From: Salirhabdus salicampi
GTDB taxonomy: Bacteria; Bacillota; Bacilli; Bacillales; Alkalibacillaceae
Direction of reading: 5' to 3'
Assembly (NCBI RefSeq): GCF_024259515.1
Contig: NZ_JANBWE010000004.1
Span: 1 to 64,000 of the forward strand
DNA length: 64,000 nt
Below are positions 1-9,160 of the stretch, in pieces (positions within the stretch are counted from its first letter, which is position 1; each line of letters starts with the position of its first letter). The position numbers and the translations under genes are program-made. Under the pieces are notes generated by a model, which searched no databases, was not told the origin of the DNA, and saw only the letters and a program-made list of their open reading frames with translations.

Positions 1-139
1 TATCTAGTGTCTAAGAAGAAAAATTAGTTTTTTTCCTGGATCTCTTGGAGAGTCACCAGAGTCTTAATGGACAAGAAGTGTTAAATCTTATCAAGCGGAA
101 ACTGTTACATTTAGTTTAGCAGTCACAGGGGAGAATGGA

Positions 140-177
140 GAAAAGGAAAAAGCAGTGAAGGGAAGTTCCTTCACTGC
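140..177 (-). terminator. Terminator of the ROK repressor gene
   Basis: Read on the minus strand, a 10-bp stem (GCAGTGAAGG pairing with CCTTCACTGC, 168-177 and 152-161) is followed by a T-rich run at 151-140. It lies just past the repressor stop. Positions 1-139 show no convincing gene. Confidence 0.8.
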
Positions 178-184
178 CTTATGA

Positions 185-1402
185 TTACCGATAACTGCTA
201 GCTGTGAATAGCTCTACAAAGATTAATGCACTAGCACCCATTGCTGTTCCGTATTCACCTAAGCTTGAACGGACAATATCCGTTTCCTTGGCAGCATTCG
301 TAATTAATCGTTTGTTGATCGTTTCTTTTATGCTGGAGAGGAGTAAGTCACCTGCATCGGCAACACCGCCACCAATAATAATTTTATCTGGGTTTAACGT
401 GTGGATTAAATTCGTTAAGCCGATGCCTAAATAACGGCCTGTTTGTTGGATCAGATCTATACTTAACGGATCACCTTGATTCGCCGCCATTGAAACAATC
501 TTTCCGTCAATATCATCTAAGTTTTCGACCATATCGGTTAACATACTTTCTCTTCCGATTGATAGTTCCTTCAATGCCCGTTCAGCAATTGCCGGTCCGG
601 CTGCTAATGTTTGCAAGCAGCCGAAGTTGCCGCAATCACAACGGGGTCCGCCAATATCAATCGTCATATGTCCAATTTCACCGGCGATAAAATGCTTCCC
701 GTAAAACAGTTTCCCATCAAGGATAATACCGGCACCGATGCCACGACCGACGTTTACGGTAATCACATTTTTGGATCCGTTGCCTTGCCCGAACCATGAC
801 TCTCCCAATGCCAGCACCCGGGCGTCGTTCTCCACTTTTACGATCATATGAAATTCTTCTTCAAAGACTTCTTTAATCGGAATGTCTGATAACTTTAAGC
901 TAGGAGCGAATAATCCTACCCCGTTGTTTACATCGACAACACCGTGCATGCCGACCCCGATACCGATGAATTTGTCTTTATCCTTTTTATACTTCTCTAA
1001 TATAGACGAAACGGCTTGTCTCATTAAATCGAGAAGTTCATCATTTGTTAAATTACTCGGTATAGCAGATTTAAACGTTTCCACAGGATTCCCCGCTAAG
1101 TCCGACATTACGGTACGTAAATGAGTCGGACCTACATCTAAACCGATAATATAGAAGTTATTTGCATTCAATTCAAGCATTGTCGGCTTTCGACCACCGC
1201 CAACGGATTCCCCCTGACTGCTTTCTACAATAATACCGGTATTCAGTAACTCTTTGACTAAGTTGCTAACAGTAGGTGGTGTTAATTTCGTTTGCTTTGC
1301 AATTTCAGCCCGTGATATTGGACCATCAGATCGAATTTTATTCAAAATCACTGATCGGTTTAACGATTTCATTAATTGAAAACTACCCCTTAATCCCTGC
1401 AT
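185..1402 (-). CDS. ROK-family transcriptional repressor (NagC/XylR type)
   Basis: 405-residue sugar-responsive repressor. An N-terminal winged helix-turn-helix lies at about residues 15-65 (IL..I...GPISRAEIAKQTKLTPPTVSNL pattern). The ROK kinase-like fold follows, with the phosphate motif DVGPT (89-93), the GEIGH motif (His245) and a CDCGNFGC zinc cluster (Cys255, 257, 262). In ROK kinases a Glu usually follows this cluster, but here it is Gln, in line with a regulator and not an enzyme. The ATG at 1402 has the upstream AAAGGGAG ribosome site. It is divergent from the M24-like gene across an A/T-only inverted repeat (1500-1534) that is probably its own operator. Similar repeats precede the transporter operon at 2.8 kb and the GH43 unit at 16.0 kb, so it likely represses all three when the inducer sugar is absent. 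The inducer cannot be read from sequence. Confidence 0.9.
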   Translation of the reverse strand: MQGLRGSFQLMKSLNRSVILNKIRSDGPISRAEIAKQTKLTPPTVSNLVKELLNTGIIVESSQGESVGGGRKPTMLELNANNFYIIGLDVGPTHLRTVMSDLAGNPVETFKSAIPSNLTNDELLDLMRQAVSSILEKYKKDKDKFIGIGVGMHGVVDVNNGVGLFAPSLKLSDIPIKEVFEEEFHMIVKVENDARVLALGESWFGQGNGSKNVITVNVGRGIGAGIILDGKLFYGKHFIAGEIGHMTIDIGGPRCDCGNFGCLQTLAAGPAIAERALKELSIGRESMLTDMVENLDDIDGKIVSMAANQGDPLSIDLIQQTGRYLGIGLTNLIHTLNPDKIIIGGGVADAGDLLLSSIKETINKRLITNAAKETDIVRSSLGEYGTAMGASALIFVELFTASSYR

Positions 1403-1488
1403 CCAATCTCCCTTTCACATTTTACTAGAAAATCTATTCATCAACTTTTTCTCACGATTTAAAAAATACTTGCCAATCTCATATTCGT

Positions 1489-1534
1489 ATTATAACATAT
1501 TAATTAATTAATTTAATTAATTTAATTAATTTTA
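1489..1534 (-). promoter_or_regulatory. Repressor promoter -10 and A/T-only operator-like repeat
   Basis: A minus-strand TATAAT (1494-1489) is followed on its upstream side by a 35-bp run made only of A and T (1500-1534). The run contains inverted repeats of the form TTAATT-N5-AATTAA (for example 1504-1520). This fits ROK autoregulation in the divergent intergenic region. The operator assignment is inferred from its recurrence at 2748 and 16061. Confidence 0.5.
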
Positions 1535-1578
1535 TAAAACAACGTTATGATGTTCTGTGCAATCGGTTACAAATATGT

Positions 1579-1594
1579 TCGTAAGCGATTTCAA
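1579..1594 (+). promoter_or_regulatory. cre-like CcpA site
   Basis: TCGTAAGCGATTTCAA fits the cre consensus WTGNNARCGNWWWCAW with one mismatch. It lies 34 bases before the M24-like gene, so carbon catabolite repression is likely. Confidence 0.55.
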
Positions 1595-1627
1595 ATGTAA
1601 CTCTATCATACTAAAAGGAGGAAGAAG

Positions 1628-2707
1628 ATGTCACTACAAAAAGTACAAACATTTCTAAAAGATAACGATTATGATGGGATCTTCCTAAGAAAAAAACATA
1701 ACTTCTCTTGGGTTACAGGGGGAAGGCGAAACCATATCGTGCATGCAACAGAAGACGGGGTCGCAGACTTATTAATCTTCCAAGATAAGGTGTATGTCGT
1801 TACATTAAAGATGGAAGAACGACGCATTATTGAAGAAGAATGTGCTCACTTTCCGTTTGATGTAGAGGTTGCAGTAGATGATTGGTACAAAGGGACAGAT
1901 CATGTCATCGAGGAATTAACGGAAGGAAAGCGAATGGCTTCAGATGTTCCGTTTAAAGATTGGGACATTGTAGAAGGTGACCTTACTTCCGTACGGTCCG
2001 TGCTGTCAGAAGATGAGCAAACGCGTTATAAAGAACTTTGCCAAATCGCAGCGGAAGCAGTGGAGTCTACTTGTAAAGAAATCACACCAGGACAGACCGA
2101 GCATGAAATTGCAGCGCTCTTATCTAGCAAAGCGATGGCGAAAGGAGTTAACGTACAAGTCGCTCTCGTCTCGACAGATGAGCGTATTTATAAGTACAGA
2201 CACCCAATTCCAACGGATAAAAAGCTGGAAAAGCAAGCAATGGTTGTCATTTGTGCCGAAGATGGCGGTTTAGTTGCGAATGCTACACGTTTTGTTTACT
2301 TCGGAGAACTGCCCGAAGAATTAGTACAGCATAAAGAACAAGTCGCTAGAATTGATATAACGATGAATCTTGCGACAAAGCCGGGTGTACGTATTGGTGA
2401 TGTTGTTCAAGCTGGTATTGCGCAATATGAAGCGGAAGGGTTTCCGGAGGATTGGAAATTGCTTCACCAAGGTGGGTTGACCGGCTATAAATCCCGTGAA
2501 TTTTTAGCAACACCAGATACAGATATGATCATTCAAGAGAATCAGGCATTTGCATGGAACCCAGCACTACCAGGGGTAAAATCAGAAGATACGATCCTCG
2601 TAACGAGCGAAGGTATCGAGTTTATGACCCACACAGGGGATTGGGTTTATCAATCTGTCAAAGTTGGAAATAAAATCTATCAACGTCCTGATATTTTAGT
2701 GAGATAA
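1628..2707 (+). CDS. M24-fold (creatinase/aminopeptidase-like) protein with altered metal site
   Basis: 359 residues with the two-domain layout of Xaa-Pro aminopeptidase/creatinase: N-terminal domain about 1-125 and pita-bread domain about 130-355. Aligned by eye, the five M24 metal ligands (D, D, H, E, E) read C209, N218 (in NATR, usually DxTR), H280, N311 (in NP, usually EP) and E320 (in SEDTILVT). At least three are therefore replaced, which argues against ordinary dinuclear metallopeptidase activity. Creatinase shows that this fold can work without metals, so another hydrolytic or a binding role is possible. The ATG at 1628 follows AAAGGAGGAAG. It has its own cre-like site and is divergent from the ROK repressor, directly upstream of the galactoside transporter operon. 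A link to sugar metabolism is inference from position; the substrate is unknown. Confidence 0.75.
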   Translation: MSLQKVQTFLKDNDYDGIFLRKKHNFSWVTGGRRNHIVHATEDGVADLLIFQDKVYVVTLKMEERRIIEEECAHFPFDVEVAVDDWYKGTDHVIEELTEGKRMASDVPFKDWDIVEGDLTSVRSVLSEDEQTRYKELCQIAAEAVESTCKEITPGQTEHEIAALLSSKAMAKGVNVQVALVSTDERIYKYRHPIPTDKKLEKQAMVVICAEDGGLVANATRFVYFGELPEELVQHKEQVARIDITMNLATKPGVRIGDVVQAGIAQYEAEGFPEDWKLLHQGGLTGYKSREFLATPDTDMIIQENQAFAWNPALPGVKSEDTILVTSEGIEFMTHTGDWVYQSVKVGNKIYQRPDILVR

Positions 2708-2711
2708 GTTA

Positions 2712-2768
2712 TTGACAAGTAAACGATTTCATATTACACTCTAGTTAAGTTAATTAAATAAATTAACT
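2712..2768 (+). promoter_or_regulatory. Sigma-A promoter with cre in the spacer and ROK-type operator downstream
   Basis: TTGACA (2712-2717), 17-bp spacer, TACACT (2735-2740). A cre-like AAGTAAACGATTTCAT (2717-2732, one mismatch) fills the spacer. The inverted repeat AGTTAATT-N5-AATTAACT (2748-2768) sits at the expected transcript start. The layout predicts double repression, by CcpA and by the ROK protein. Confidence 0.6.
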
Positions 2769-2852
2769 AATTAAACACCATATTTTTTTACATTACTTGA
2801 AAGCGGTTTCCGGTAAGGGAAAACAGCTAGAAAAAGAGGGGGAACTTTCACA

Positions 2853-4121
2853 ATGAAAAATCTTAAGAAATGGTCGCTGTTCCTATTTGCTAGTTTGCTA
2901 GTAATCGCATTAGCAGCTTGTGGTGGTAACGGTGGCGAAGAAAAAGGCAGCGAAGCACCAGAAGATGCAATTAAACTTTCATTATGGGCACCATTCTCAG
3001 GACCTGATGGACCGAAAATGAAGCAAATTGTTGATGAGTACAACAACTCTCAAGAGAAATACTTTGTAGATTTTCAAATCGTACCACAATCTGAATACTA
3101 TAAAACAGTTGACTTAGCTTTAAACGGTGATAAAAGTAAGCCGGACGTTCTTGTTATGCACGGTGACCAAATTATCACTTACGCAACACAAGACGTATTG
3201 AAAAACTTAGATGACGTCATTGGCGATACAGTTACGAAAGAACAGTATCACGAAAGTGCATGGGATGGCGTATCTGTTGACGGAAGCATTTACGGTGTAC
3301 CATTGGATATTCACCCGTTAATGTTCTACTGGAACAAAGACATGTTCGAGGCAGCAGGCCTAGATCCTGATTCTCCTCCAACGAACCGTGAAGAGTTTCT
3401 TGAGTATGCGAAAGCATTAACAGATGCAGATAAACAACAGTTTGGTTTTGTTGTACCAACTTTATGGCCGCAACATTTCATTTTCCCTACAATCGTAGCG
3501 CAAAATGGTGGAGAGCTTTATAAAGATGGCGAAGTCAACTACAATTCTTCTGCCGTTAAAGAAGCGCTTCAGTTCCAAGTTGATTTAATTAATAAGCACG
3601 AAGTATCACCATCTAACGTGTCTCAAGATGGCGAAGTCACTCTATTCCTTCAAGGACGTAACGCTATGCACTTAAATGGTCCTTGGATGTTACAACAGTG
3701 GGAAGACGCTGGTCTTAACTTCGGTGTAGCTCCAGTTCCACAGTTAGGTACAGAGCAGCAGGCAGTATACGGAAACTCACACAACTTCGTTATTCCAAAC
3801 AGTGTAAGTGACGAGAAAGTAGAAGGTATTACTGACTTCTTCAAATTCGTTGGTGACAATGGTATGGCTTGGGCTGAATCAGGACAAGCTCCTGCATCGA
3901 AAGCTGTATACGAAAGTGACGAATTCCAACAAATGAAACAACAGCCGCAAGTTGCAAAACAGTTTGACTATGTAACATTCAATCCAAAAGTTGTAGGTTG
4001 GGGTCAAGCGGTTAATCCACTAATGGATGCTGTAAACTCTGCACTACTTGGACAAGAAAGTGTAGAAGATGCGTTGGAAAAAGCACAACGTAAAGCAAGT
4101 GAAGTATTAGATCAACAATAA
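2853..4121 (+). CDS. CUT1 sugar ABC transporter, substrate-binding lipoprotein
   Basis: 422-residue extracellular solute-binding protein of the maltose/oligosaccharide (CUT1) type. A lipoprotein signal peptide ends in the lipobox LAAC with Cys23, followed by a Gly/Glu-rich linker, so the protein should be tethered to the outer face of the membrane. The body has the family features: a KLSLWAPFSGPDGPKMKQIVDEY start, a GVPLDIHPLMFYWNKDMFEAAGLDP ligand-cleft segment and an LNGPWMLQQW segment. It is the first gene of an operon with two permeases and a GH2 enzyme, followed by galactokinase. The ligand is therefore probably a galactose-containing oligosaccharide (inference). A stem-loop after the stop probably raises its expression relative to the permeases. 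Confidence 0.9.
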   Translation: MKNLKKWSLFLFASLLVIALAACGGNGGEEKGSEAPEDAIKLSLWAPFSGPDGPKMKQIVDEYNNSQEKYFVDFQIVPQSEYYKTVDLALNGDKSKPDVLVMHGDQIITYATQDVLKNLDDVIGDTVTKEQYHESAWDGVSVDGSIYGVPLDIHPLMFYWNKDMFEAAGLDPDSPPTNREEFLEYAKALTDADKQQFGFVVPTLWPQHFIFPTIVAQNGGELYKDGEVNYNSSAVKEALQFQVDLINKHEVSPSNVSQDGEVTLFLQGRNAMHLNGPWMLQQWEDAGLNFGVAPVPQLGTEQQAVYGNSHNFVIPNSVSDEKVEGITDFFKFVGDNGMAWAESGQAPASKAVYESDEFQQMKQQPQVAKQFDYVTFNPKVVGWGQAVNPLMDAVNSALLGQESVEDALEKAQRKASEVLDQQ

Positions 4122-4130
4122 TGAAAAAAA

Positions 4131-4160
4131 GAGCAGGTTAAATACCTGCTCTCTCTTTTC
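4131..4160 (+). terminator. Intercistronic hairpin after the binding-protein gene
   Basis: GAGCAGGT (4131-4138) pairs with ACCTGCTC (4144-4151) and is followed by TCTCTTTTC. It may be a leaky terminator or an mRNA 3'-end stabiliser between binding protein and permeases. Confidence 0.65.
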
Positions 4161-4201
4161 AAAAAAATGACTGACCAAGGCTAGAAATCGGGGTGAATAC
4201 A

Positions 4202-5188
4202 TTGAAATTCAATCAACAGTCGGAACAGAACACCGAGGAAGTAAACGGGAAAAAGGAACTTAACGCTTCCGCTGAAAAGAAAACAAAATGGAGCAGGAAA
4301 CGTAAGTCACAACTAACCTCCTCGTTATTCGTCTTGCCTTACCTAGTAATGTTTACGGCTTTCTTATTAATACCTTTAATCTATGGTGTTTACATTAGTT
4401 TTCATAAATACGGATTACTTTCAAAGGACCGTCCATTTGTTGGACTTGATAACTACAAGAAGATTTTCGATCCAAACTCTTACGTGAACGAAATCTTTTT
4501 CACAGGTTTATGGAACACATTTCAGTTCGTGATTTACTCAGTGCCATTACTTGTCTTTATCGGCCTGGGATTAGCTCTGCTGGTGAACAGCTTACCAAGT
4601 AAAATTCGCGGTCTTTTCCGCACATTTTATTTTATTCCATACGCGATATCTGTATCGGTTATTTCGATTTTATGGCTATGGATCTTAGATACAAACTCAG
4701 GACTTTTAAATAACTTCTTAATGAAATTAGGTTTTGATCCAATTCCGTGGCTAACGAGCCAACCAGGTGCATGGATCTCCATCGTAGCTGCAACGGTATG
4801 GTGGACAATCGGTTTCAACATGATTATTTTCATTAATGCGTTAAATGAAGTACCGGAATCACTGTACGAAGCAGCATCTATCGATGGAGCTGGAGCATGG
4901 AGCAAATTCGTTAACATTACACTCCCATCCATTCGACCAATTATGTTATTCGTTGTAATTACGTCAACGATTGCCTCCTTTAACGTTTACGGACAGCCTT
5001 ATTTAATGACAGGCGGGGGTCCTGGTGACTCTACCAATGTATTATTAATGGGCATTGTAGAACAAGCGTTTGAAGAGCGACAGTTAGGATCTGCCTCTGC
5101 AATGGCGATTATTATGGCTTTAATTATGATTATCGTTTCCATTGTTCAATTTAAAATATCTAAAGCCGGTCAGAAGGGGGATCAATGA
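4202..5188 (+). CDS. CUT1 sugar ABC transporter, permease 1 (MalF-like)
   Basis: Inner-membrane permease of about 328 residues. A charged cytoplasmic N-terminus (about 1-40, rich in Lys and Glu) is followed by about six membrane helices. The EAA loop that contacts the ATPase reads EAASIDGAGAWSKFVNITLP. I chose the TTG at 4202 because GGGGTG lies six bases before it; a GTG at 4193 would add three residues but sits inside that ribosome site. The stop overlaps the next gene's start by four bases (ATGA), indicating translational coupling. No ATPase gene is present in this operon, so a shared MsmX-type ATPase encoded elsewhere is expected from what is known of Bacillus CUT1 systems. Confidence 0.9.
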   Translation: MKFNQQSEQNTEEVNGKKELNASAEKKTKWSRKRKSQLTSSLFVLPYLVMFTAFLLIPLIYGVYISFHKYGLLSKDRPFVGLDNYKKIFDPNSYVNEIFFTGLWNTFQFVIYSVPLLVFIGLGLALLVNSLPSKIRGLFRTFYFIPYAISVSVISILWLWILDTNSGLLNNFLMKLGFDPIPWLTSQPGAWISIVAATVWWTIGFNMIIFINALNEVPESLYEAASIDGAGAWSKFVNITLPSIRPIMLFVVITSTIASFNVYGQPYLMTGGGPGDSTNVLLMGIVEQAFEERQLGSASAMAIIMALIMIIVSIVQFKISKAGQKGDQ

Positions 5189-6021
5189 TGATAAGTAGAA
5201 GCAAAAAGATTTTCTTAATTTCCCTGGCATCGGTAATTGCTCTTCTTTTCATCCTTCCGTTAGCTTGGATGGTTGCTACATCATTTAAAAATGATTTTGA
5301 AGCAATTGCAGGTGGATTAAACTTTTTACCAAAAGATTTCATAATTGATAACTATGTTTACACACTTCTCGGTGACGGACTTAGTGTACCTGTTTTGAAA
5401 TGGATGTTTAACTCAATCTTTGTTGGTGTATCTGGAGCATTGATCATCGTGTTTATTGATGCACTGGCGGCTTACGCTTTAGCACGGCTGGATGTACCGT
5501 TCAAAAAGACATTGTTTGCAATGTTTGTCAGCACATTAATGATTCCTTGGGTTATTACGTTCTTACCACTATATATGGAGTTTAGTCATCTAGGACTACT
5601 CGATACGTATGCGGCGTTAATTTTACCTTATTCAGCAAATGCTTTTGGTGTATTTTTACTCTTCCAATTTTTCAAAGGCTTCCCGAAGGAACTGGAAGAA
5701 GCAGCGTACTTGGATGGCGCCAATAAGTGGCAAATTTTCACGAAGGTTGTACTACCATCAGCACGTCCGATTATGTGGACACTAGCAATCTTCTCATTTA
5801 TGACGATTTACAACGACTTCCTGTGGCCGCTTGTTGCGACAAGTTCACCGGAAATGCGTACGATCACAACAGGTATTGCGATCATGCAACAAGGAAGTTT
5901 CGTATCTTCTTACGGTAAACTAATGGCATTAACAACGATCGCTACTGTTCCAATTTTAATTCTCTTCTTAATTGGACAGAAGCACTTAATTAAAGGGATT
6001 ACACAATCAGGAATTAAGTAA
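5185..6021 (+). CDS. CUT1 sugar ABC transporter, permease 2 (MalG-like)
   Basis: 278-residue inner-membrane permease with about six helices and the EAA loop EEAAYLDGANKWQIFTKVVLP. It begins four bases inside the preceding permease gene, after an AGGGGGAT ribosome site. It forms the translocation channel with its partner. The ATPase is missing locally. The C-terminal KGITQSGIK is typical for this subfamily. Confidence 0.92.
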   Translation: MMISRSKKIFLISLASVIALLFILPLAWMVATSFKNDFEAIAGGLNFLPKDFIIDNYVYTLLGDGLSVPVLKWMFNSIFVGVSGALIIVFIDALAAYALARLDVPFKKTLFAMFVSTLMIPWVITFLPLYMEFSHLGLLDTYAALILPYSANAFGVFLLFQFFKGFPKELEEAAYLDGANKWQIFTKVVLPSARPIMWTLAIFSFMTIYNDFLWPLVATSSPEMRTITTGIAIMQQGSFVSSYGKLMALTTIATVPILILFLIGQKHLIKGITQSGIK

Positions 6022-6046
6022 TTTGCAACTTTGGAGGTAATAGACT

Positions 6047-7807
6047 ATGGCAGAAATTCGAAATGAGTATCCGCGTCCACAATTCGTTCGGAATGAGTGG
6101 GTGAACTTAAACGGTGAATGGGATTTTGCATTTGATGATGAAAATAATGGCTTAACTGAACAGTGGTATAAAGAATCATTCCCGACTGGACAAAAGATTG
6201 TTGTACCTTTCGCATATCAAGCGAAAAAAAGCGGGATTGGCGATCCGACCTTCCACGATGTTGTTTGGTATAAGCGTGAACTAAATATTCCGCAAGAGTG
6301 GAACGGAAAAGATATTATTCTTCACTTCGGTGCAGTTGACTATCGTGCATGGGTATATGTAAACGGTGAGCTAATTACATTCCATGAAGGTGGAAACGTA
6401 CCGTTCTCAGCAAACATTACGCACGTATTAAAGGATGCGGGTAATGAGCTTGTCGTACGAGTAGAGGACCCTTCTGAAGATGTGACGATTCCACGTGGAA
6501 AGCAATATTGGCATGAACAATCAGAGTCCATTTTTTACACGAGAACGACAGGCATTTGGCAAACCGTTTGGATGGAGCCTGTGGACCAGCAACGGATCGA
6601 CTACATTCGTTGGACTCCACAAGTGGACCGTGGTGACATTGATTTAGAAGCAGAATTTGTCGGACCCATTACCGATTCTAGTAAGCTGCAAGTTGACATT
6701 TCTTTTCAAGGACAAGTGATTGTATCGGAAACGATTCAATTATTTGAAACCTATCTTAAGCGCAGCTTTAACTTACGGAACCGCTTTACAGATCGTAGTA
6801 ACATTCACGGACCAGGCTGGTATTGGACACCAGAAAACCCGAATTTATTCGATGTAAAACTTCAGCTTGTTTCTGAAAACAAAGTTCGTGACGAAGTTGA
6901 GAGCTATTTCGGTATGCGTAAAGTATCGATTGAAGATGGTGTGTTTAAAATTAACAACCATACGTACTATCAGAAGCTCGTCCTTGACCAAGGATACTTC
7001 CCGGAAGGATTGCTAACTGCTCCGACGGATGAAGACTTGAAAAAGGATATCGAACTAGCGAAGGAAATGGGCTTTAACGGTGCACGTAAACACCAAAAAG
7101 TCGAAGATCCACGCTACCTATACTGGGCAGATAAGCTTGGCTTCCTCGTATGGGGAGAAATGGCGAATGCATCTGAATACTCGGAAGAGGGTGCCCGCCG
7201 CATTACAGCTGAATGGGCCGAAGCAGTCAAACGTGATTACAACCACCCAAGTATCGTAGTTTGGTTACCATTAAACGAAAGCTGGGGAATCTCCCGTGTT
7301 GCCCGTGAAAAGCAACAGCAGGATCACTCTCTAGCCATGTACTATTTAACGAAATCACTAGATACAACTCGTCCGGTACTATCCAATGATGGGTGGGAGC
7401 ATACGATTTCTGACATTTGTGGTATTCATAACTATTCATCTGCAGAAGCGATGGAAAAAGCGTATGAATCTGTTGAAAGTGCTGTATCGACAACTCCAGC
7501 AGACCGTCCTATTTATGCGAACGGATTTGATTACCGTGGTGAGCCAATTGTCATTACTGAGTATGGTGGAATTGCGTACAAGGTTGATGAAACAAGAGGT
7601 TGGGGTTACTCTTCGGTAACATCTGGTGAAGCATTGATTGAAGAATACCGCCGTCAAACAGAGGCACTATTAAACTCTCCAGTTGTACAAGGTTTCTGTT
7701 ATACGCAGATTACAGACGTAGAACAAGAGATTAATGGATTGCTAACGTATGACCGTAAACCGAAATGTGATTTAACCAAAATTAAAGAAATTAATGATCA
7801 AAAATAA
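6047..7807 (+). CDS. Glycoside hydrolase family 2 (beta-galactosidase/glucuronidase-like)
   Basis: 586-residue GH2 enzyme without signal peptide, so cytoplasmic and acting on imported oligosaccharides. The order is a jelly-roll sugar-binding domain (about 10-180), an immunoglobulin-like domain (about 185-290) and a TIM barrel (about 290-580). The acid/base is Glu411 in WLPLNESWG and the nucleophile Glu505 in VITEYGG. It is shorter than LacZ-type enzymes (about 1,000 residues) and near the length of beta-glucuronidases. The gene lies between the importer and galK, so beta-galactoside cleavage releasing galactose is the simplest reading. An alpha-L-arabinopyranosidase or beta-glucuronidase specificity cannot be excluded from motifs alone. 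Confidence 0.88.
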   Translation: MAEIRNEYPRPQFVRNEWVNLNGEWDFAFDDENNGLTEQWYKESFPTGQKIVVPFAYQAKKSGIGDPTFHDVVWYKRELNIPQEWNGKDIILHFGAVDYRAWVYVNGELITFHEGGNVPFSANITHVLKDAGNELVVRVEDPSEDVTIPRGKQYWHEQSESIFYTRTTGIWQTVWMEPVDQQRIDYIRWTPQVDRGDIDLEAEFVGPITDSSKLQVDISFQGQVIVSETIQLFETYLKRSFNLRNRFTDRSNIHGPGWYWTPENPNLFDVKLQLVSENKVRDEVESYFGMRKVSIEDGVFKINNHTYYQKLVLDQGYFPEGLLTAPTDEDLKKDIELAKEMGFNGARKHQKVEDPRYLYWADKLGFLVWGEMANASEYSEEGARRITAEWAEAVKRDYNHPSIVVWLPLNESWGISRVAREKQQQDHSLAMYYLTKSLDTTRPVLSNDGWEHTISDICGIHNYSSAEAMEKAYESVESAVSTTPADRPIYANGFDYRGEPIVITEYGGIAYKVDETRGWGYSSVTSGEALIEEYRRQTEALLNSPVVQGFCYTQITDVEQEINGLLTYDRKPKCDLTKIKEINDQK

Positions 7808-7814
7808 GAGGGGG

Positions 7815-7849
7815 GTAGGGAATGTTCTCCCTACTCTCTTTCCTTTTTC
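7815..7849 (+). terminator. Terminator after the GH2 gene
   Basis: GTAGGGA (7815-7821) pairs with TCCCTAC (7828-7834) and is followed by TCTCTTTCCTTTTT. The tail is imperfect, so partial read-through into galK is possible. Confidence 0.7.
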
Positions 7850-7960
7850 AGAGGAAACGAGTAAGTAAAAATCAGGTAAACACTGCATTCAGTTGTGCAT
7901 GACAAGACCAAGCATGAATATGAATGAATAAATAGACTCCGCCAAAGAAGGTGATTCAGC

Positions 7961-9139
7961 ATGTATAAACAATTAACAGAAGACTTCCATCAGTTGTATC
8001 AAACAAATGAACCTGTGCGTGTATTCTTTGCCCCAGGCCGGGTCAATTTAATCGGCGAGCATACAGACTACAATGGTGGTCACGTATTCCCGTGTGCGCT
8101 AACGGTGGGGACATATGCGATTGTAAGACAACGTACGGACCGGCAAGTACGGATGTATTCGAAAAACTTCGAAGATATTGGGGTTATTCACTTTCATTTA
8201 GATGATATTACGTACGATAAAAAGCATGATTGGGCGAATTATCCGAAGGGTGTTATTCGCATTATGCAACAGCGGAACCTCAACATTGAGTACGGCTTTG
8301 ACGTCTTGTTTTTCGGAAACATTCCGAACGGAGCTGGCCTATCCTCATCCGCATCGATTGAGCTTGCAACAGCTGTCCTCGCAAATGAGCTTGGACAATT
8401 GAATGTGAGTATGATTGAGTTAGTGAAAATCAGCCAACAAGCGGAAAACGAATTCATCGGCGTTAGCTGCGGAATTATGGATCAATTTGCAATCGGAATG
8501 GGTCAAAAAGATCAAGCCGTATTATTGAATAGCGATACATTAAGCTACACGTATAGCCCAGTCAAATTACAAAATGAAGCCCTCATTATTACGAATACGA
8601 ATAAACGAAGAGGGTTAGCCGATTCGAAATATAATGAACGTCGCCAACAATGTGAGCAAGCATTAGCAGAATTGCAAACAGTCGTAAACATTACGTCATT
8701 AGGCGACCTTACGGTTGAGCAGTTTGAACAACATAAAGATGCAATTAAAGATGACGTTCGCCGCAAGCGGGCAGAGCATGCTGTTTATGAAAACCATCGA
8801 ACACAAGAAGCAGTCACGAAATTAAAGCAAGGTGATATTGCTGCTTTTGGAAAACTGATGAATGACTCTCATAAATCATTACGTGACCTATATGAGGTGA
8901 CCGGTAAAGAGCTTGATGCTTTAGTCGAAGCGGCTTGGGCGGTAGAAGGTGTAATTGGTTCCCGTATGACAGGTGCAGGATTTGGTGGTTGTACGATTAC
9001 CATCGTAGAGAAGGATAAAGTGGAACCGTTTAAAGCACAAGTTGGCAAACAGTATGAGGATGCAACAGGTCTAAAAGCTGACTTTTACGAAGTGGAAATT
9101 GGTGACGGTGCTCGGGAATTAGTGTTAAACCATTCGTAA
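7961..9139 (+). CDS. galK: Galactokinase
   Basis: 392-residue cytosolic GHMP kinase that phosphorylates alpha-D-galactose with ATP to galactose-1-phosphate, the entry step of the Leloir pathway. Motifs in order: the galactokinase signature GRVNLIGEHTDYNGG (about residue 27), the ATP-binding GAGLSSSAS (about 126), a SCGIMDQFA segment with the catalytic Asp, and the C-terminal MTGAGFGGC glycine loop. Length matches Bacillus GalK. An AAGAAGGTGATT ribosome site precedes the ATG. It is first of a tight galK-galE-galT cluster. Confidence 0.97.
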   Translation: MYKQLTEDFHQLYQTNEPVRVFFAPGRVNLIGEHTDYNGGHVFPCALTVGTYAIVRQRTDRQVRMYSKNFEDIGVIHFHLDDITYDKKHDWANYPKGVIRIMQQRNLNIEYGFDVLFFGNIPNGAGLSSSASIELATAVLANELGQLNVSMIELVKISQQAENEFIGVSCGIMDQFAIGMGQKDQAVLLNSDTLSYTYSPVKLQNEALIITNTNKRRGLADSKYNERRQQCEQALAELQTVVNITSLGDLTVEQFEQHKDAIKDDVRRKRAEHAVYENHRTQEAVTKLKQGDIAAFGKLMNDSHKSLRDLYEVTGKELDALVEAAWAVEGVIGSRMTGAGFGGCTITIVEKDKVEPFKAQVGKQYEDATGLKADFYEVEIGDGARELVLNHS

Positions 9140-9160
9140 GGGATGTAAGGAGGAAAAGAG

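Noticed and set aside
1-139. Possible C-terminal remnant of a plus-strand protein reading ...QAETVTFSLAVTGENGEKEKAV...
   Set aside because: Stop codons interrupt it at about position 77 and no start is present; too short to assign as a gene or pseudogene.
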